Positions 1 to 7,813 are shown, numbered from the stretch's first letter. The stretch is DNA of 8,788 nucleotides from Schleiferiaceae bacterium (GCA_022424815.1 JAKMGS010000073.1:1-8788), one strand, 5' to 3'. The notes: generated from the letters alone by a model not told the origin. Program-made: numbers and translations.

Positions 1-1225
1 CTTTAGTAGTGAACGGTCTATTCACTTCCATGTACACAATATCCCGTAATTCTGTAGGTACAGAGTACCAAAAGGCATTTCCAGCCTCAATAGAACGAAC
101 TCTCGTAAATGCATCATTTAATGCTTGAGAGGTTACCGAATCTGAGGCCAATGCAGCTGCTAATTCAGATTCTGCCTCCACTATTGCTGAGTCATTATCT
201 ATGATGTGTTGATCAATGATTGACACGTAGGCTTCATATGGTTCTGATGCCACCTGTTTCACGTTGTCATACACCCAAAGGCCAAGGGTGTTGTACCCTA
301 TTACAAACAAGGCAATGGATCCTATACTTTTTAGCCATCTAGAAGCGAAGGTTGTTCTAAGTGTTTGGAGCCAATTGAATTCTCCATCTGATTCCAAATA
401 AGCCGGAATGAGAAGCGAAAGGAATTGAATCACCGCAGCGGTAATCAATATTCCATACGTCCATGTTACCACGGAAACCCCCAATACTATGCCGCCGAAA
501 AATCCAGCAGAATTGTCTATGAGCAAGTATTCTTGGGCCACGTAATCTGCTAAGACCACTACCACAGCAGTAATGATCAAAGCGCGATACATAGGGCGCA
601 TTGCTTTGGCTTGAACCCCCATGCTTTCCGCCATGTGGTGGGACACAACCTCTAACAGGAATAGGATACCAACTATAATAGATACAGTCGACAATTCAAC
701 GAATTCAAAATCAAAGATGTCGTCCAACAAGAATCCTGATACTCCAACTAGTGAAGCGATTGCAACACCCCTGTAAGTGCTTTTGTATGTGGCCCAATTA
801 AATGATGCCACAAACGTGCTTAGAAGAATGTTGAACAACTGGTAAGGCCATTTCACTAAGTAATGCCAGAGTTGATAGAAGGAAAATCCTCCAAGTCCGA
901 TAATTACTTGGTTCCAAACCCATAAAAGTTTGCTTGTAGCCCAGTGTACAATTCCGCCGATCACATTGATCAGCCACATAAGTGCATACACCGCATACGC
1001 AAACACGTTGACGATCCATGACAGTGGTAATAATACCACATACAGCAGTGTCCAGAGTTTGTTAAACTCCGAAGACTTTAGAAGATCGTTTGGAATGCTC
1101 AGCGCTCCAGGCACTTTACCGCCCGCGTGTTGGTGTCGAAAATAACCAATGAGGGCTCCGAGAATAAGTAGGTAGGTAGGGGTCAAGTTCAATGACGTTA
1201 AAACGTCAATAATTGAATTTGACAT
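1..1225 (-). CDS. Polytopic inner-membrane protein of unknown function, C-terminus beyond window
   Basis: An open frame reads leftward from an ATG at 1225-1223 to the window edge with no stop: 408 complete codons plus one base. I do not recognise the family. The start MSNSIIDVLT is followed by about eight hydrophobic segments, roughly at residues 15-29, 57-87, 104-122, 128-146, 153-167, 180-196, 213-231, 240-274 and 300-318 (some of these could be re-entrant or amphipathic). Residues 60-146 are unusually rich in Trp, Tyr and Phe. After residue 320 the chain becomes polar and acidic, with a likely helical stretch at 340-380 (Ala, Glu, Ser, Asp) that may be a coiled coil or extracytoplasmic domain. 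No catalytic or transporter signature is visible. The gene is visibly more AT-rich than the plus-strand genes and is transcribed divergently from the T9SS protein gene. The reading frame and membrane nature are solid; function is unknown. Confidence 0.85.
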   Translation of the reverse strand, partial: MSNSIIDVLTSLNLTPTYLLILGALIGYFRHQHAGGKVPGALSIPNDLLKSSEFNKLWTLLYVVLLPLSWIVNVFAYAVYALMWLINVIGGIVHWATSKLLWVWNQVIIGLGGFSFYQLWHYLVKWPYQLFNILLSTFVASFNWATYKSTYRGVAIASLVGVSGFLLDDIFDFEFVELSTVSIIVGILFLLEVVSHHMAESMGVQAKAMRPMYRALIITAVVVVLADYVAQEYLLIDNSAGFFGGIVLGVSVVTWTYGILITAAVIQFLSLLIPAYLESDGEFNWLQTLRTTFASRWLKSIGSIALFVIGYNTLGLWVYDNVKQVASEPYEAYVSIIDQHIIDNDSAIVEAESELAAALASDSVTSQALNDAFTRVRSIEAGNAFWYSVPTELRDIVYMEVNRPFTTK

Positions 1226-1385
1226 AGTTCAGATTGTTTAAGGTGGTTAAAAAGTACTAAATATTTAATTATCAGCCTTGTAACGATTGAGACTATTTGA
1301 AAAAATCGCAAGAACGGTTGTTCAAAAGTGCTCGATAGCACTCTTTTTGATATATCTTCGAATCAACTCCTAAAACCTTCGCCCC
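1226..1385. promoter_or_regulatory. Divergent intergenic region with a small inverted repeat and a -7-like box
   Basis: These 160 AT-rich bases separate two divergent genes and should hold both promoters. An inverted repeat AGTGCT-CGAT-AGCACT lies at 1327-1342 (6-bp arms, 4-base loop). It is followed on the plus strand by TTTTT at 1344-1348 and by TATCTTCG at 1353-1360, which matches the Bacteroidota -7 consensus TAnnTTTG at 7 of 8 positions. No TTTG or TTG lies at the expected distance upstream, so the promoter call is weak. The dyad could be an operator just upstream of the -7 box, or a small terminator. I found no convincing promoter pair for the minus-strand gene and no Shine-Dalgarno sequence before either start. 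Confidence 0.3.
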
Positions 1386-3029
1386 ATGCGTCACGTTTTA
1401 CTCCTTCTTGCGTTCGTCTTCAGCACAGCGCTATCTGCTACCCACCTCATCACTGGTGATTTCACCTTTGAACACCAGAGTACCGGCGCCAACACCAGCA
1501 CCTACAAAGTGACCCTGCACCTGTACCGCGACCTGAACGGAATCAACCTTCCCTCAAGCGCTACGGTCTACTACAAGAAACTCAGCCAATCTTCGGCGAC
1601 CTCTTTGGCCCTCACCCAGAACAGCAGCAACTCCTATAATCTGGCAAGCAACTGCGGATCGAACTACGGCGTCGGCGTTGTGACCTATGAAGGAACCGTG
1701 ACCTTAGACAACAACAGCGGCTACGACTTCTATTATACAACCTGTTGTCGTCCTTCGGGCATCACAAACTTGGCCAACCCCTCTTCACAGTCCATTTACA
1801 TTTCCTCTGTCCTCGTGACTGGGAAACCGGCCATCCGCTCGTACAACAACAGCCCGGCCATCCAACCTGGCATTGCCACGGCCTATGTGAACACGAACTT
1901 CCCTTTTGAAATCTGCCAGGCCGACCAAGACGGAGATAGCCTTTCGTTCCAAATCGTTCCTGCCAAAAGCAACGCGACCACGAACATCGCATATGCCACT
2001 GGTCACAGCAATTCAGCACCACTAGGAAACAGTAGCATGGTCAGCATCGATACGGCCAACCGCCTGTTGGTAGTGAACTCGCCGATGCAGCAAAACTCTA
2101 TCGTAAACGTAAAAATCGTAGAGTGGTCGAAAGACACCACCGGCACCTTCAAAATCATGGGAATCACCGAGCGTGAAATCCTCGTGAACATCGTCGCGGC
2201 TCCGGCCACTACACCCTCAAACGTAAGCGCTACCGGCGCTGTAGGAAGCTACGGCACCAAAGACGTGTTAGTGACCACTGCCGACGCAGTCTTCCCGACC
2301 AGCGCGAACTTCGACGGGGTCCAAGTACAACTCTTCGACGGCAACGGCAACGCAAACACAGTCACCGGAAGCACGGTCATGAGCAGCAGCTACCAAGCCT
2401 TCGCCTTCCACACCGCCGACACCTTACAGCCTGGCCCGTACACTATGATTTTCGCGGAGAACGTGATGGATTCCATGGCCATCAGCGGCTACTGTGGCAA
2501 ACGCCTCATCGACACCATTTCATTCTTCGTAGCGCCGCCTCCACCGGTATTAGTCGGCCCAACTGATTCGATCTACGGAGCGAACGCGACCTACAACGTG
2601 TTGAACTACCAATGGCTCGACAGCGCCTCGTTCTCTATTACGAACGGGACAGTGGTTACTTGGCAACCTGATTATTCTCAGTTCGACATCGCCTGGGGAC
2701 CTGCCAACGCCACCGGAACCTTCACCCTCATCGGCTACGCGAACGGCGGCTCTGATACCGCTACCGTGACTGTAGAAGTGAACGGCATCGGCATCATCGA
2801 ATGCTTCGGCGACCTCGTCCTTTACCCAAATCCAGCACGTGATCTCATCCACATCGCCGGCGCCCTAGAAGGCACGACCTACACCCTCTCCGACCTTAGC
2901 GGTCGCGTGATGGATAAAGGCATACTCGAAGGCGGACGACTACCTGTAGATCACCTGCCGAACGGGACCTATGTGTTGGTGCTCGACGGCCCCACGCCTT
3001 GGATTCAGCGCATTCAAATCCTGCATTAA
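1386..3029 (+). CDS. T9SS-secreted surface protein with type A C-terminal sorting domain
   Basis: A 547-residue exported protein. Residues 1-17 form a Sec signal peptide (cleavage after ALS). The mature N-terminus has the pattern found at the start of many large Bacteroidota surface proteins: ATHLITGDFTF near 18, YKVTLHLYRD at 40-49, a CCR motif at 120-122, an N-S-P at 155-157 and an acidic ADQDGDSLSF at 179-188. Residues about 385-466 resemble a PKD-like beta domain. Residues 477-547 are a textbook type A T9SS sorting domain: LYPNP at 479-483, a TYTLSDLSGRV strand pair, LPNGTYVLVL and a terminal IQRIQIL strand. Known biology says such proteins cross the outer membrane through T9SS and are then anchored or released after domain removal. 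The role is probably adhesin or cell-surface structural protein; no enzyme motif is seen. It appears monocistronic. Secretion route is certain; function is inferred. Confidence 0.92.
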   Translation: MRHVLLLLAFVFSTALSATHLITGDFTFEHQSTGANTSTYKVTLHLYRDLNGINLPSSATVYYKKLSQSSATSLALTQNSSNSYNLASNCGSNYGVGVVTYEGTVTLDNNSGYDFYYTTCCRPSGITNLANPSSQSIYISSVLVTGKPAIRSYNNSPAIQPGIATAYVNTNFPFEICQADQDGDSLSFQIVPAKSNATTNIAYATGHSNSAPLGNSSMVSIDTANRLLVVNSPMQQNSIVNVKIVEWSKDTTGTFKIMGITEREILVNIVAAPATTPSNVSATGAVGSYGTKDVLVTTADAVFPTSANFDGVQVQLFDGNGNANTVTGSTVMSSSYQAFAFHTADTLQPGPYTMIFAENVMDSMAISGYCGKRLIDTISFFVAPPPPVLVGPTDSIYGANATYNVLNYQWLDSASFSITNGTVVTWQPDYSQFDIAWGPANATGTFTLIGYANGGSDTATVTVEVNGIGIIECFGDLVLYPNPARDLIHIAGALEGTTYTLSDLSGRVMDKGILEGGRLPVDHLPNGTYVLVLDGPTPWIQRIQILH

Positions 3030-3054
3030 GGCCGTTTGTAAAACGTGATAAATG

Positions 3055-3088
3055 TTCGGAATCACGCGCGCCTCACAGCGTAAATTTG
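3055..3088 (+). promoter_or_regulatory. Bacteroidota-type promoter for the universal stress protein gene
   Basis: TAAATTTG at 3081-3088 matches the Bacteroidota -7 element TAnnTTTG at all eight positions. TTCG at 3055-3058 matches the -33 element TTTG at three of four, with a 22-base spacer, which is within the range described for Flavobacteria. Transcription would start near 3094, leaving a leader of about 30 bases before the ATG at 3123. This is a motif match only. Confidence 0.5.
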
Positions 3089-3122
3089 AAGTGAGCAACG
3101 ATTTCAACCTAAATAAGACCGT

Positions 3123-3947
3123 ATGAAAGTTTTAGTTCCTACAGATTTTAGTACGACGGCAGCAAGCGGATTGCACTATGCTTTAAGTTTCGTGGCCAAT
3201 TACGGCAACGGACACATCCACGTGCTCCACACTATAGAAAAAGAAGCCGACCTCGCCGCTGCACAAACCCAGCTCGACGCCTTCTGTGCTATAGATACCC
3301 CTGCCGGCATTACCATCACCCGCAACATCACTGTGGGGGATTACAATGAAGCCATAGGTCAAGAAGCCGAAGCTCAACAATGTGCCCTGATCATCATGGC
3401 CACCAAAGGCGCCCACGGCATTCAAAAGCTCGTCGGCTCTCATGCCATGAAGGTAGTAAGCAGTAGCAACATTCCTCACATCATCACCCAACGTGAAGTG
3501 TACGACGACGAGGTCCTCGACCGCATCGCCGTGCCCATCACCCTAGAGCGTGAAGACAAGAAAATCTTGAACGCCGTGGCGGCTATTGCAAAACCCCTTG
3601 GTGCAGCAGTCCTGCTCATCTATGAAGATGATAGCGACGAATTCCTCGGCGCCACCATCGCTCGAAACTTGAACTATGCAAAAAGCTTCTTGCGCAACGC
3701 CGGCGTTCATACTCAGGCCATAGACGTAGGACATGACCTAAGCTTCGATGAGGCCATCATCAAATATGCGGCCGCACACCAATGCGACCTCATCGCCACG
3801 GTCAACCACCACAACGACGGCATCCTCAACCTCTTCGGAGCAAACTTCGACCAAAACCTGCTCGAGAACAGCGCACACATCCCCATCCTCACGGTGGATG
3901 CCCGCAACCACGAGCACGTCAACGATATCTTTATGACAACGAGATAA
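3123..3947 (+). CDS. Tandem universal stress protein (two UspA domains)
   Basis: A 274-residue cytoplasmic protein with two UspA-type Rossmann-like domains in one chain. Domain 1 (residues 1-125) starts with the family hallmark MKVLVPTDFSTTA and ends with ATKGAHGIQKLVGSHA at 93-108. This contains a glycine loop G96-x2-G99-x5-G105-S106, the equivalent of the nucleotide-binding G-2x-G-9x-G(S/T) motif but with a shortened spacer. Domain 2 (about 130-260) keeps the fold pattern (RIAVPITLE, AAVLLIYEDD, CDLIATVNHH, IPILTVDA) but lacks a glycine loop, so it probably does not bind ATP. Two-domain Usp proteins of this length are common in Bacteroidota and are linked to stress and starvation survival; the precise role cannot be read from sequence. 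It stands alone, between a promoter-like sequence and an intrinsic terminator. Confidence 0.93.
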   Translation: MKVLVPTDFSTTAASGLHYALSFVANYGNGHIHVLHTIEKEADLAAAQTQLDAFCAIDTPAGITITRNITVGDYNEAIGQEAEAQQCALIIMATKGAHGIQKLVGSHAMKVVSSSNIPHIITQREVYDDEVLDRIAVPITLEREDKKILNAVAAIAKPLGAAVLLIYEDDSDEFLGATIARNLNYAKSFLRNAGVHTQAIDVGHDLSFDEAIIKYAAAHQCDLIATVNHHNDGILNLFGANFDQNLLENSAHIPILTVDARNHEHVNDIFMTTR

Positions 3948-4022
3948 CCCGGGACACACTCTCGGCGCACTTGAACCGAGCTCGCACCCCTGGCCTTGGA
4001 AGGTTAAAGGTTATAACGTGAC

Positions 4023-4049
4023 CCCTAGCTACACAGCTGGGAGTTTTTT
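4023..4049 (+). terminator. Intrinsic terminator after the universal stress protein gene
   Basis: CCC (4023-4025) and AGCT (4027-4030) pair across an ACAC loop with AGCT (4035-4038) and GGG (4039-4041), leaving one bulged T at 4026. A run of six T follows at 4044-4049. This is a standard intrinsic terminator about 75 bases past the stop codon, and it isolates the downstream gene cluster from the upstream genes. Confidence 0.7.
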
Positions 4050-4089
4050 AATAGAAAATACTGCGCATTCACCGAGCGTCAGTCGACAT

Positions 4090-4120
4090 GTTCAAAACCC
4101 CAACTTCTCCACAATATTTG
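4090..4120 (+). promoter_or_regulatory. Weak promoter candidate for the exported-protein cluster
   Basis: AATATTTG at 4113-4120 matches the Bacteroidota -7 element at 7 of 8 positions. GTTC at 4090-4093 lies 19 bases upstream, where the TTTG/TTG element is expected, but matches it poorly. If used, it would give a leader of about 60 bases before the ATG at 4186. The terminator upstream means a promoter must lie between 4050 and 4185; this is the best candidate seen. Confidence 0.25.
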
Positions 4121-4185
4121 GAAAGGTGCTAAGGGCCCAATTAAGTTGATAGGAAATCAATTTATTAACCCTTAATCCTTTTCAA

Positions 4186-4779
4186 ATGAAGAAAATTTGG
4201 ATCGTGGCTGCGGCCACAAGTTTCGCGTTCTCCCTGAGCGCACAAGATTCCGGAGTAGAAACACAAGCTATTGGCGTTATCATTGACGCCCATGCGCTTG
4301 TTGATGTCGTGGACGATGAAATCACCTTCGACTTCTCTGCTGACGACCCCTCAGAGGCTGGTTCGCCTTTTGTTCTTGGAACAAACAAAAACCAAAACAC
4401 CCATCTCAATTATAGCCTTATGTTGAGTAATGGCGGTTTGGCAGATGGTACAATATCTGTGCGTATTACTGATATGAACGAAGGAATGCACATGACCCTT
4501 CTTGCAGACGGCACACCGGCAGCATCCTTAGATCAGACCACACATGGCACATTGGGAACAGTTACGGCCAACTTTGATGCAACACAAGGCGCTAGCCCAG
4601 TCATCCTCTCCTCTACTGATCAAGTTTTGATAGAGAATATTGGATCATCATACACAGGCAATGGGACCGGTAATGGATACCAGCTATTGTATACGGCTCA
4701 CATCAATGACTATTCGAAACTAGATGCAGATAATGGCGCTCAAGACATGGGAACCATCACCTATACTATCGCGGAATAA
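4186..4779 (+). CDS. Secreted acidic beta-rich protein, candidate major fibre (pilin-like) subunit
   Basis: A 197-residue exported protein. MKKIWIVAAATSFAFSLSAQ is a clear Sec signal peptide cleaved after residue 20. The mature chain (about 177 residues) is very acidic, with only about three Lys or Arg, has no Cys, and alternates polar and hydrophobic residues as in a beta sandwich. The start of the mature chain holds a strand-like stretch AIGVIIDAHALVDVV (28-42); the end is YQLLYTAHI (165-173) and GTITYTI (189-195), resembling the last strands of Ig-fold subunits such as spore-coat-U/CS1-type pilins or WxL domains. I recognise no specific family. It is the first gene of the cluster, followed after 53 bases by a strong hairpin and then by chaperone-like and usher-like genes, which suggests the abundant structural subunit. 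It is more AT-rich than the next three genes. Alternative: a DUF4402-like or other surface protein with no fibre role. Confidence 0.75.
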   Translation: MKKIWIVAAATSFAFSLSAQDSGVETQAIGVIIDAHALVDVVDDEITFDFSADDPSEAGSPFVLGTNKNQNTHLNYSLMLSNGGLADGTISVRITDMNEGMHMTLLADGTPAASLDQTTHGTLGTVTANFDATQGASPVILSSTDQVLIENIGSSYTGNGTGNGYQLLYTAHINDYSKLDADNGAQDMGTITYTIAE

Positions 4780-4792
4780 TCTGTTCAACCCT

Positions 4793-4817
4793 TCCGGGGG
4801 CGCGCCGCGCCCCCGGA
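4793..4817 (+). promoter_or_regulatory. Very stable GC hairpin between subunit-like and chaperone-like genes
   Basis: TCCGGGGGCGC (4793-4803) pairs perfectly with GCGCCCCCGGA (4807-4817) around a GCC loop, an 11-bp almost all G-C stem. No T tract follows on either strand, so it is not a classical intrinsic terminator. It lies in the 53-base gap after the first gene and ends 15 bases before the next start. Likely roles are protecting the upstream mRNA 3' end from exonucleases or attenuating read-through, either of which would give more subunit than assembly protein. The hairpin is certain; its function is inferred. Confidence 0.6.
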
Positions 4818-4832
4818 TCTAAACGCTACGCC

Positions 4833-5600
4833 ATGAATTTTACCACCGTGTTTTTCCTGCTCTGCAGTGTCGTTACAAACGCCCAACTCTTGGTCCAAAG
4901 CGGCCTTACTCACCGTTTGAGTGTGATGCCTGGCGAAACGGAATTGGTCCCCATATCTCTAAAAAATGGAGGCGACGAACCTTTGCTCTGTATCCTTACC
5001 CTAAGTGATGTTGTCTCGCATTGTGATAGTGGCTACCGCTATTTGCCGGCGGGCAGTACGGACGAGAGTTGTGCGGCTTGGATGCAGCTGGAGCAAGAGG
5101 GGTTTGTGCTGGCTCCGGGGGAAGAGCGCGTGGTGAAAGTCCGCTTCGCAGCGCAGGCAGGATACGCGCGGGCCGGGGCCCGCGCGTCCTTGCTTGTGGA
5201 CAGCCGCCCGGTCGAAGAAGAACCCGCGAACCAATTAAAACTTCGCGTGCGCTACGCCATTCATTTCCATTACCGCAACCCCCTGATTTCCGGGGTAGTG
5301 GCCTTGCACGCCGAGCGATTGGAATGGGTTGGGGAGCGCGATTTCTGGGGGTTGGTGTTTCAAAACAGGGGCAATGTGGATCGCGTGGTGCGGTCGCATG
5401 CAAAGCTGTTGGACGGCAGAGGCAAGGTGGTGTATTCAGGAGAGAGCGTGAGTGCGCGGGGGCTGATGCCAAACCAGTGCAGAACGCTCAGGTTTCCTAA
5501 GCCGGAGGTGCCGGAAGGCGTATACCAATTAGTCGTGGTGAGCGAGACAGATGCGGGGGAACGATTTGGCGTAACACAAGAAATGCGATGGGAAAACTAA
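4833..5600 (+). CDS. Periplasmic two-domain Ig-like protein, PapD-type chaperone candidate
   Basis: A 255-residue exported protein with signal peptide 1-17 (cleaved after NAQ). Two Ig-like beta domains follow. Domain 1 (about 18-146) has LSVMPGETELVPISLKN (29-45) and FVLAPGEERVVKVRFAA (91-107), the proline-glycine-acidic turn plus strand pattern seen in pilus chaperones and in DUF916-type WxL-interacting proteins. Domain 2 (about 150-255) has the pattern of a strand ending FQNRGNVD (176-183), then LLDGRGKVVY (192-201), LMPNQCRTLRF (211-221) and GVYQLVVV (229-236). Size and bilobed layout fit a periplasmic pilus chaperone (usually 220-250 residues). C64 and C80 could form a disulfide. No transmembrane anchor is visible after the signal peptide. 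The stop overlaps the next gene by 13 bases, implying translational coupling to the usher-like protein. From about 5040 the coding strand becomes strongly G-rich. The chaperone role is inferred from fold pattern and context. Confidence 0.7.
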   Translation: MNFTTVFFLLCSVVTNAQLLVQSGLTHRLSVMPGETELVPISLKNGGDEPLLCILTLSDVVSHCDSGYRYLPAGSTDESCAAWMQLEQEGFVLAPGEERVVKVRFAAQAGYARAGARASLLVDSRPVEEEPANQLKLRVRYAIHFHYRNPLISGVVALHAERLEWVGERDFWGLVFQNRGNVDRVVRSHAKLLDGRGKVVYSGESVSARGLMPNQCRTLRFPKPEVPEGVYQLVVVSETDAGERFGVTQEMRWEN

Positions 5601-7813
5601 TACAATTTTTAAGCGCTTGGGCACTGGTGCTGCCATTGGTGGCGGGCGGTCAGGTGCTGGAGGCGCGTGGTGATTCGGTGGGTCCGGGCGGCTTGGGTCG
5701 GTTGTGGCTCGAGTGGTCGGGGGTGCCGGAGGGGCCGGCTTGGTTGGAGGTGGAAGCGCCGGAGGAACTGGTGTTTTTGGAGCTGCCAAGTATGGGCGAA
5801 GGTCGTCAAGGCGAAGCGTTGGCGTTCTTCATGGTCCATCCGTTTGCGCGGGCGGGCAAGAAGGAATTAGTCCTGCATATTCGGAGCGGAGAGCGGGTGT
5901 GCGGCCGCGCGGTGGCGAGTGTCCTGATCCACGAGCGGGCGGGCGCGGAATTCGCTGTTCTTGAGGAGCGTCGGGACTCCACCATAGCCTCGGTGAGCAA
6001 TACGGGCAATATCTCGCTCTACGTCGAGGGCGAAGAAATTGCGCCCGGTGAAGTTCGCAGGGTGCGGATGGCGCGGGAGGAAGAAAGTAATTGGGTGTTG
6101 AAGGCCTGTGGCGGGTCGTGGGATACGACCGTGGTGCTGCCGTTGCGCAAACGATTTTACCCCCATCAGACAGAGGCCGCGATTCCCAACATAGGCTCGG
6201 ATGTGCTCAGCGCATCGTTGAGCGGACAATGGAGCGGCGGACAGTGGCATGGTATGGTGTTGGGGCGGTTTGTGCGAGAGAATTGGTCCGGGAATCTGGC
6301 CCAGTGGAATGGGCGCGCGCGCGGGGTTTTGACCTATGAGTCCGGGCGTGGCAAAGGCGTTATTGGTTACGGAAATGCGCGGGCACTGGAGGTCATTCGT
6401 CCTGGACAAAGCGCGTATTTCAGGGGCCAAATTGGCCGTCAACCCCTCTCCCTTTTCTTGGATCATAGATCCGCGGCGGCGATAAAAAAATGGTCCTACA
6501 AAGCGTGGGAAGCAAGCGCCGGCATGGCTTGGTTTGAAGGGAGGTTGTTGCCGACGGGCCAGCTCGAGTTTGACGGCCACAACGCCTCGCTACTTTGGCG
6601 ACAATGGGGCGGGCTTCGTGATGTTGAGGGAAGCTGGCAAGGCGCAAAATTTGGGAGCCACGCACGCTGGCTACAGGTCTCGGAATTCTGGCGAGAGGAG
6701 GTCGTGATGGGAGAATTGGCCACCCTAGGAACTTCGTACCGCACGCCACACCTGCGATGGAATCACCAGAGCGTGCTTCAGGGCGACCGCGATTTCCATT
6801 CTGCGTTGCTGCAATATTCTTCCGGGCCTTGGCAGTGGGCCTTCCGGGGCCAATTCCAATCTCACGCCCAACGTTTCGGATCGGGTGTGCGCGGGCAATA
6901 CCACTGGGGCAACCACCAATTTTCTGGGCGAGCGCAGTGGTTAACTGCCGGCGAAAAAACTACCGGTCTGCGCTGGAATGCCGCCTACAATTGGAGGGGG
7001 CGCTCCGGCCTATTGGGTGTTTCGAGTCAGGAGCTTGTAGGAGAAAATTGGGCACATTTTATTCAGATTGGCTATCAAAACCCCGGGCTATCCCTTCGCG
7101 CTCAATCCGCGTACCGCGGCGACCTTGCCCAGCCTTGGTTCCCACAACTTCACCTCATCTTCACCCGCCCCTCCGGGCAATGGGCCCTCAGCAGCAACCC
7201 GCACATGCCGCTTCGAATGCAATGGTCCGGCACCCTCTTACGCTCCCACACGACCCGAACCCTCAAAGGCCAAATCCTCGATCACCAAGGTCAACCCCTG
7301 CCCGAAATCGAGTTGTTCTGCCAAGGCAAGCGCGTGCATACCGACGCGCTCGGCCGCTTCGCCTTTCATCACCTCACGGGCGAGACCGCCACTATTCATC
7401 TTTCCCCCACCAGTTTGCCGTTCGCCACCTTTCCCGTAGAGGGTTATACACGTGAAATTGCCCTAGCCAAGCGCACCACATCGCTCGCCATCCACTGCTT
7501 TAAAAGCTCCGGCGTCCACGGCACCGTCCGCATACAATACGACTCCGCCAAAGCCTTCCGACCCCGACCAAATCCCGCACTCCGCGCCATCCTCACCCAC
7601 AGCGACGGCACTACCTATACTACTCAATTAACTTCTAACAACACCTTTCAAATCAGTGGCTTACGAGAAGGAGTCTACACCGCTCGCCTCGACAACACCG
7701 GCGACCTATTCCAATCCCTTCCCGTCGAACTCTACATCGAAGAAGGCACCCTCGTCCCCATCGAGCTCCTGCTGATCGAACGCTCCCAACACATGCCCAT
7801 CCAACGCCTATGA
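5588..7813 (+). CDS. Outer-membrane beta-barrel protein with N- and C-terminal beta domains, usher-like
   Basis: A 741-residue exported protein; the ATG at 5588 overlaps the previous gene by 13 bases and begins a signal peptide (1-21). Residues 22-185 form one or two periplasmic beta domains. Residues about 195-555 look like a transmembrane beta-barrel: many short alternating strands with Trp/Tyr/Phe girdles, Gly-rich turns and few Cys, for example GQWHGMVLGRF, GVLTYESGRGKGVIGYGN and LRWNAAYNWRGRSGLLGV. Residues 559-606 match the carboxypeptidase-regulatory-like pattern (LKGQILDHQGQPLPEIELF, then TDALGRFAFHHL), and about 640-730 form a second Ig-like domain (ISGLREGVYTARLDNTG at 689-705). The order N-domain, barrel, two C-terminal beta domains is that of fimbrial ushers, but the protein is shorter (ushers are about 800-900 residues) and I see no clear plug domain. 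G/C strand bias reverses near codon 498. Alternative: a non-usher outer-membrane channel or surface scaffold. Confidence 0.7.
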   Translation: MGKLIQFLSAWALVLPLVAGGQVLEARGDSVGPGGLGRLWLEWSGVPEGPAWLEVEAPEELVFLELPSMGEGRQGEALAFFMVHPFARAGKKELVLHIRSGERVCGRAVASVLIHERAGAEFAVLEERRDSTIASVSNTGNISLYVEGEEIAPGEVRRVRMAREEESNWVLKACGGSWDTTVVLPLRKRFYPHQTEAAIPNIGSDVLSASLSGQWSGGQWHGMVLGRFVRENWSGNLAQWNGRARGVLTYESGRGKGVIGYGNARALEVIRPGQSAYFRGQIGRQPLSLFLDHRSAAAIKKWSYKAWEASAGMAWFEGRLLPTGQLEFDGHNASLLWRQWGGLRDVEGSWQGAKFGSHARWLQVSEFWREEVVMGELATLGTSYRTPHLRWNHQSVLQGDRDFHSALLQYSSGPWQWAFRGQFQSHAQRFGSGVRGQYHWGNHQFSGRAQWLTAGEKTTGLRWNAAYNWRGRSGLLGVSSQELVGENWAHFIQIGYQNPGLSLRAQSAYRGDLAQPWFPQLHLIFTRPSGQWALSSNPHMPLRMQWSGTLLRSHTTRTLKGQILDHQGQPLPEIELFCQGKRVHTDALGRFAFHHLTGETATIHLSPTSLPFATFPVEGYTREIALAKRTTSLAIHCFKSSGVHGTVRIQYDSAKAFRPRPNPALRAILTHSDGTTYTTQLTSNNTFQISGLREGVYTARLDNTGDLFQSLPVELYIEEGTLVPIELLLIERSQHMPIQRL

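Noticed and set aside
3033..3045. Small stem CGTTT-GTA-AAACG after the T9SS protein gene.
   Set aside because: Only five weak pairs and no T tract follow, so it is not a credible terminator.
3958..4043. Possible tRNA-Gly(UCC) on the minus strand: GTAGCTA, CTTCCAA and GGTTCAAG occur in tRNA order.
   Set aside because: Spacings are several bases too long, the anticodon stem pairs at only two of five positions, the T loop would be ten bases, and no acceptor stem forms. At most a decayed remnant; more likely chance. The same bases contain a good terminator.
4996..5472. A 158-codon minus-strand frame and a 143-codon plus-strand frame within the chaperone-like gene.
   Set aside because: Both are shadows of a GC-rich gene that itself has a signal peptide and domain pattern.
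5867..6580. A 237-codon open frame on the minus strand.
   Set aside because: It lies wholly inside the barrel gene, has no signal or domain pattern, and is rich in Pro, Arg and Ala, as expected from reading a G-rich gene backwards.
6757..7455. A 232-codon open frame on the plus strand in another frame.
   Set aside because: It overlaps the barrel gene completely and its composition (Pro, Arg, Ser rich) is that of a frame-shifted reading of GC-rich DNA.
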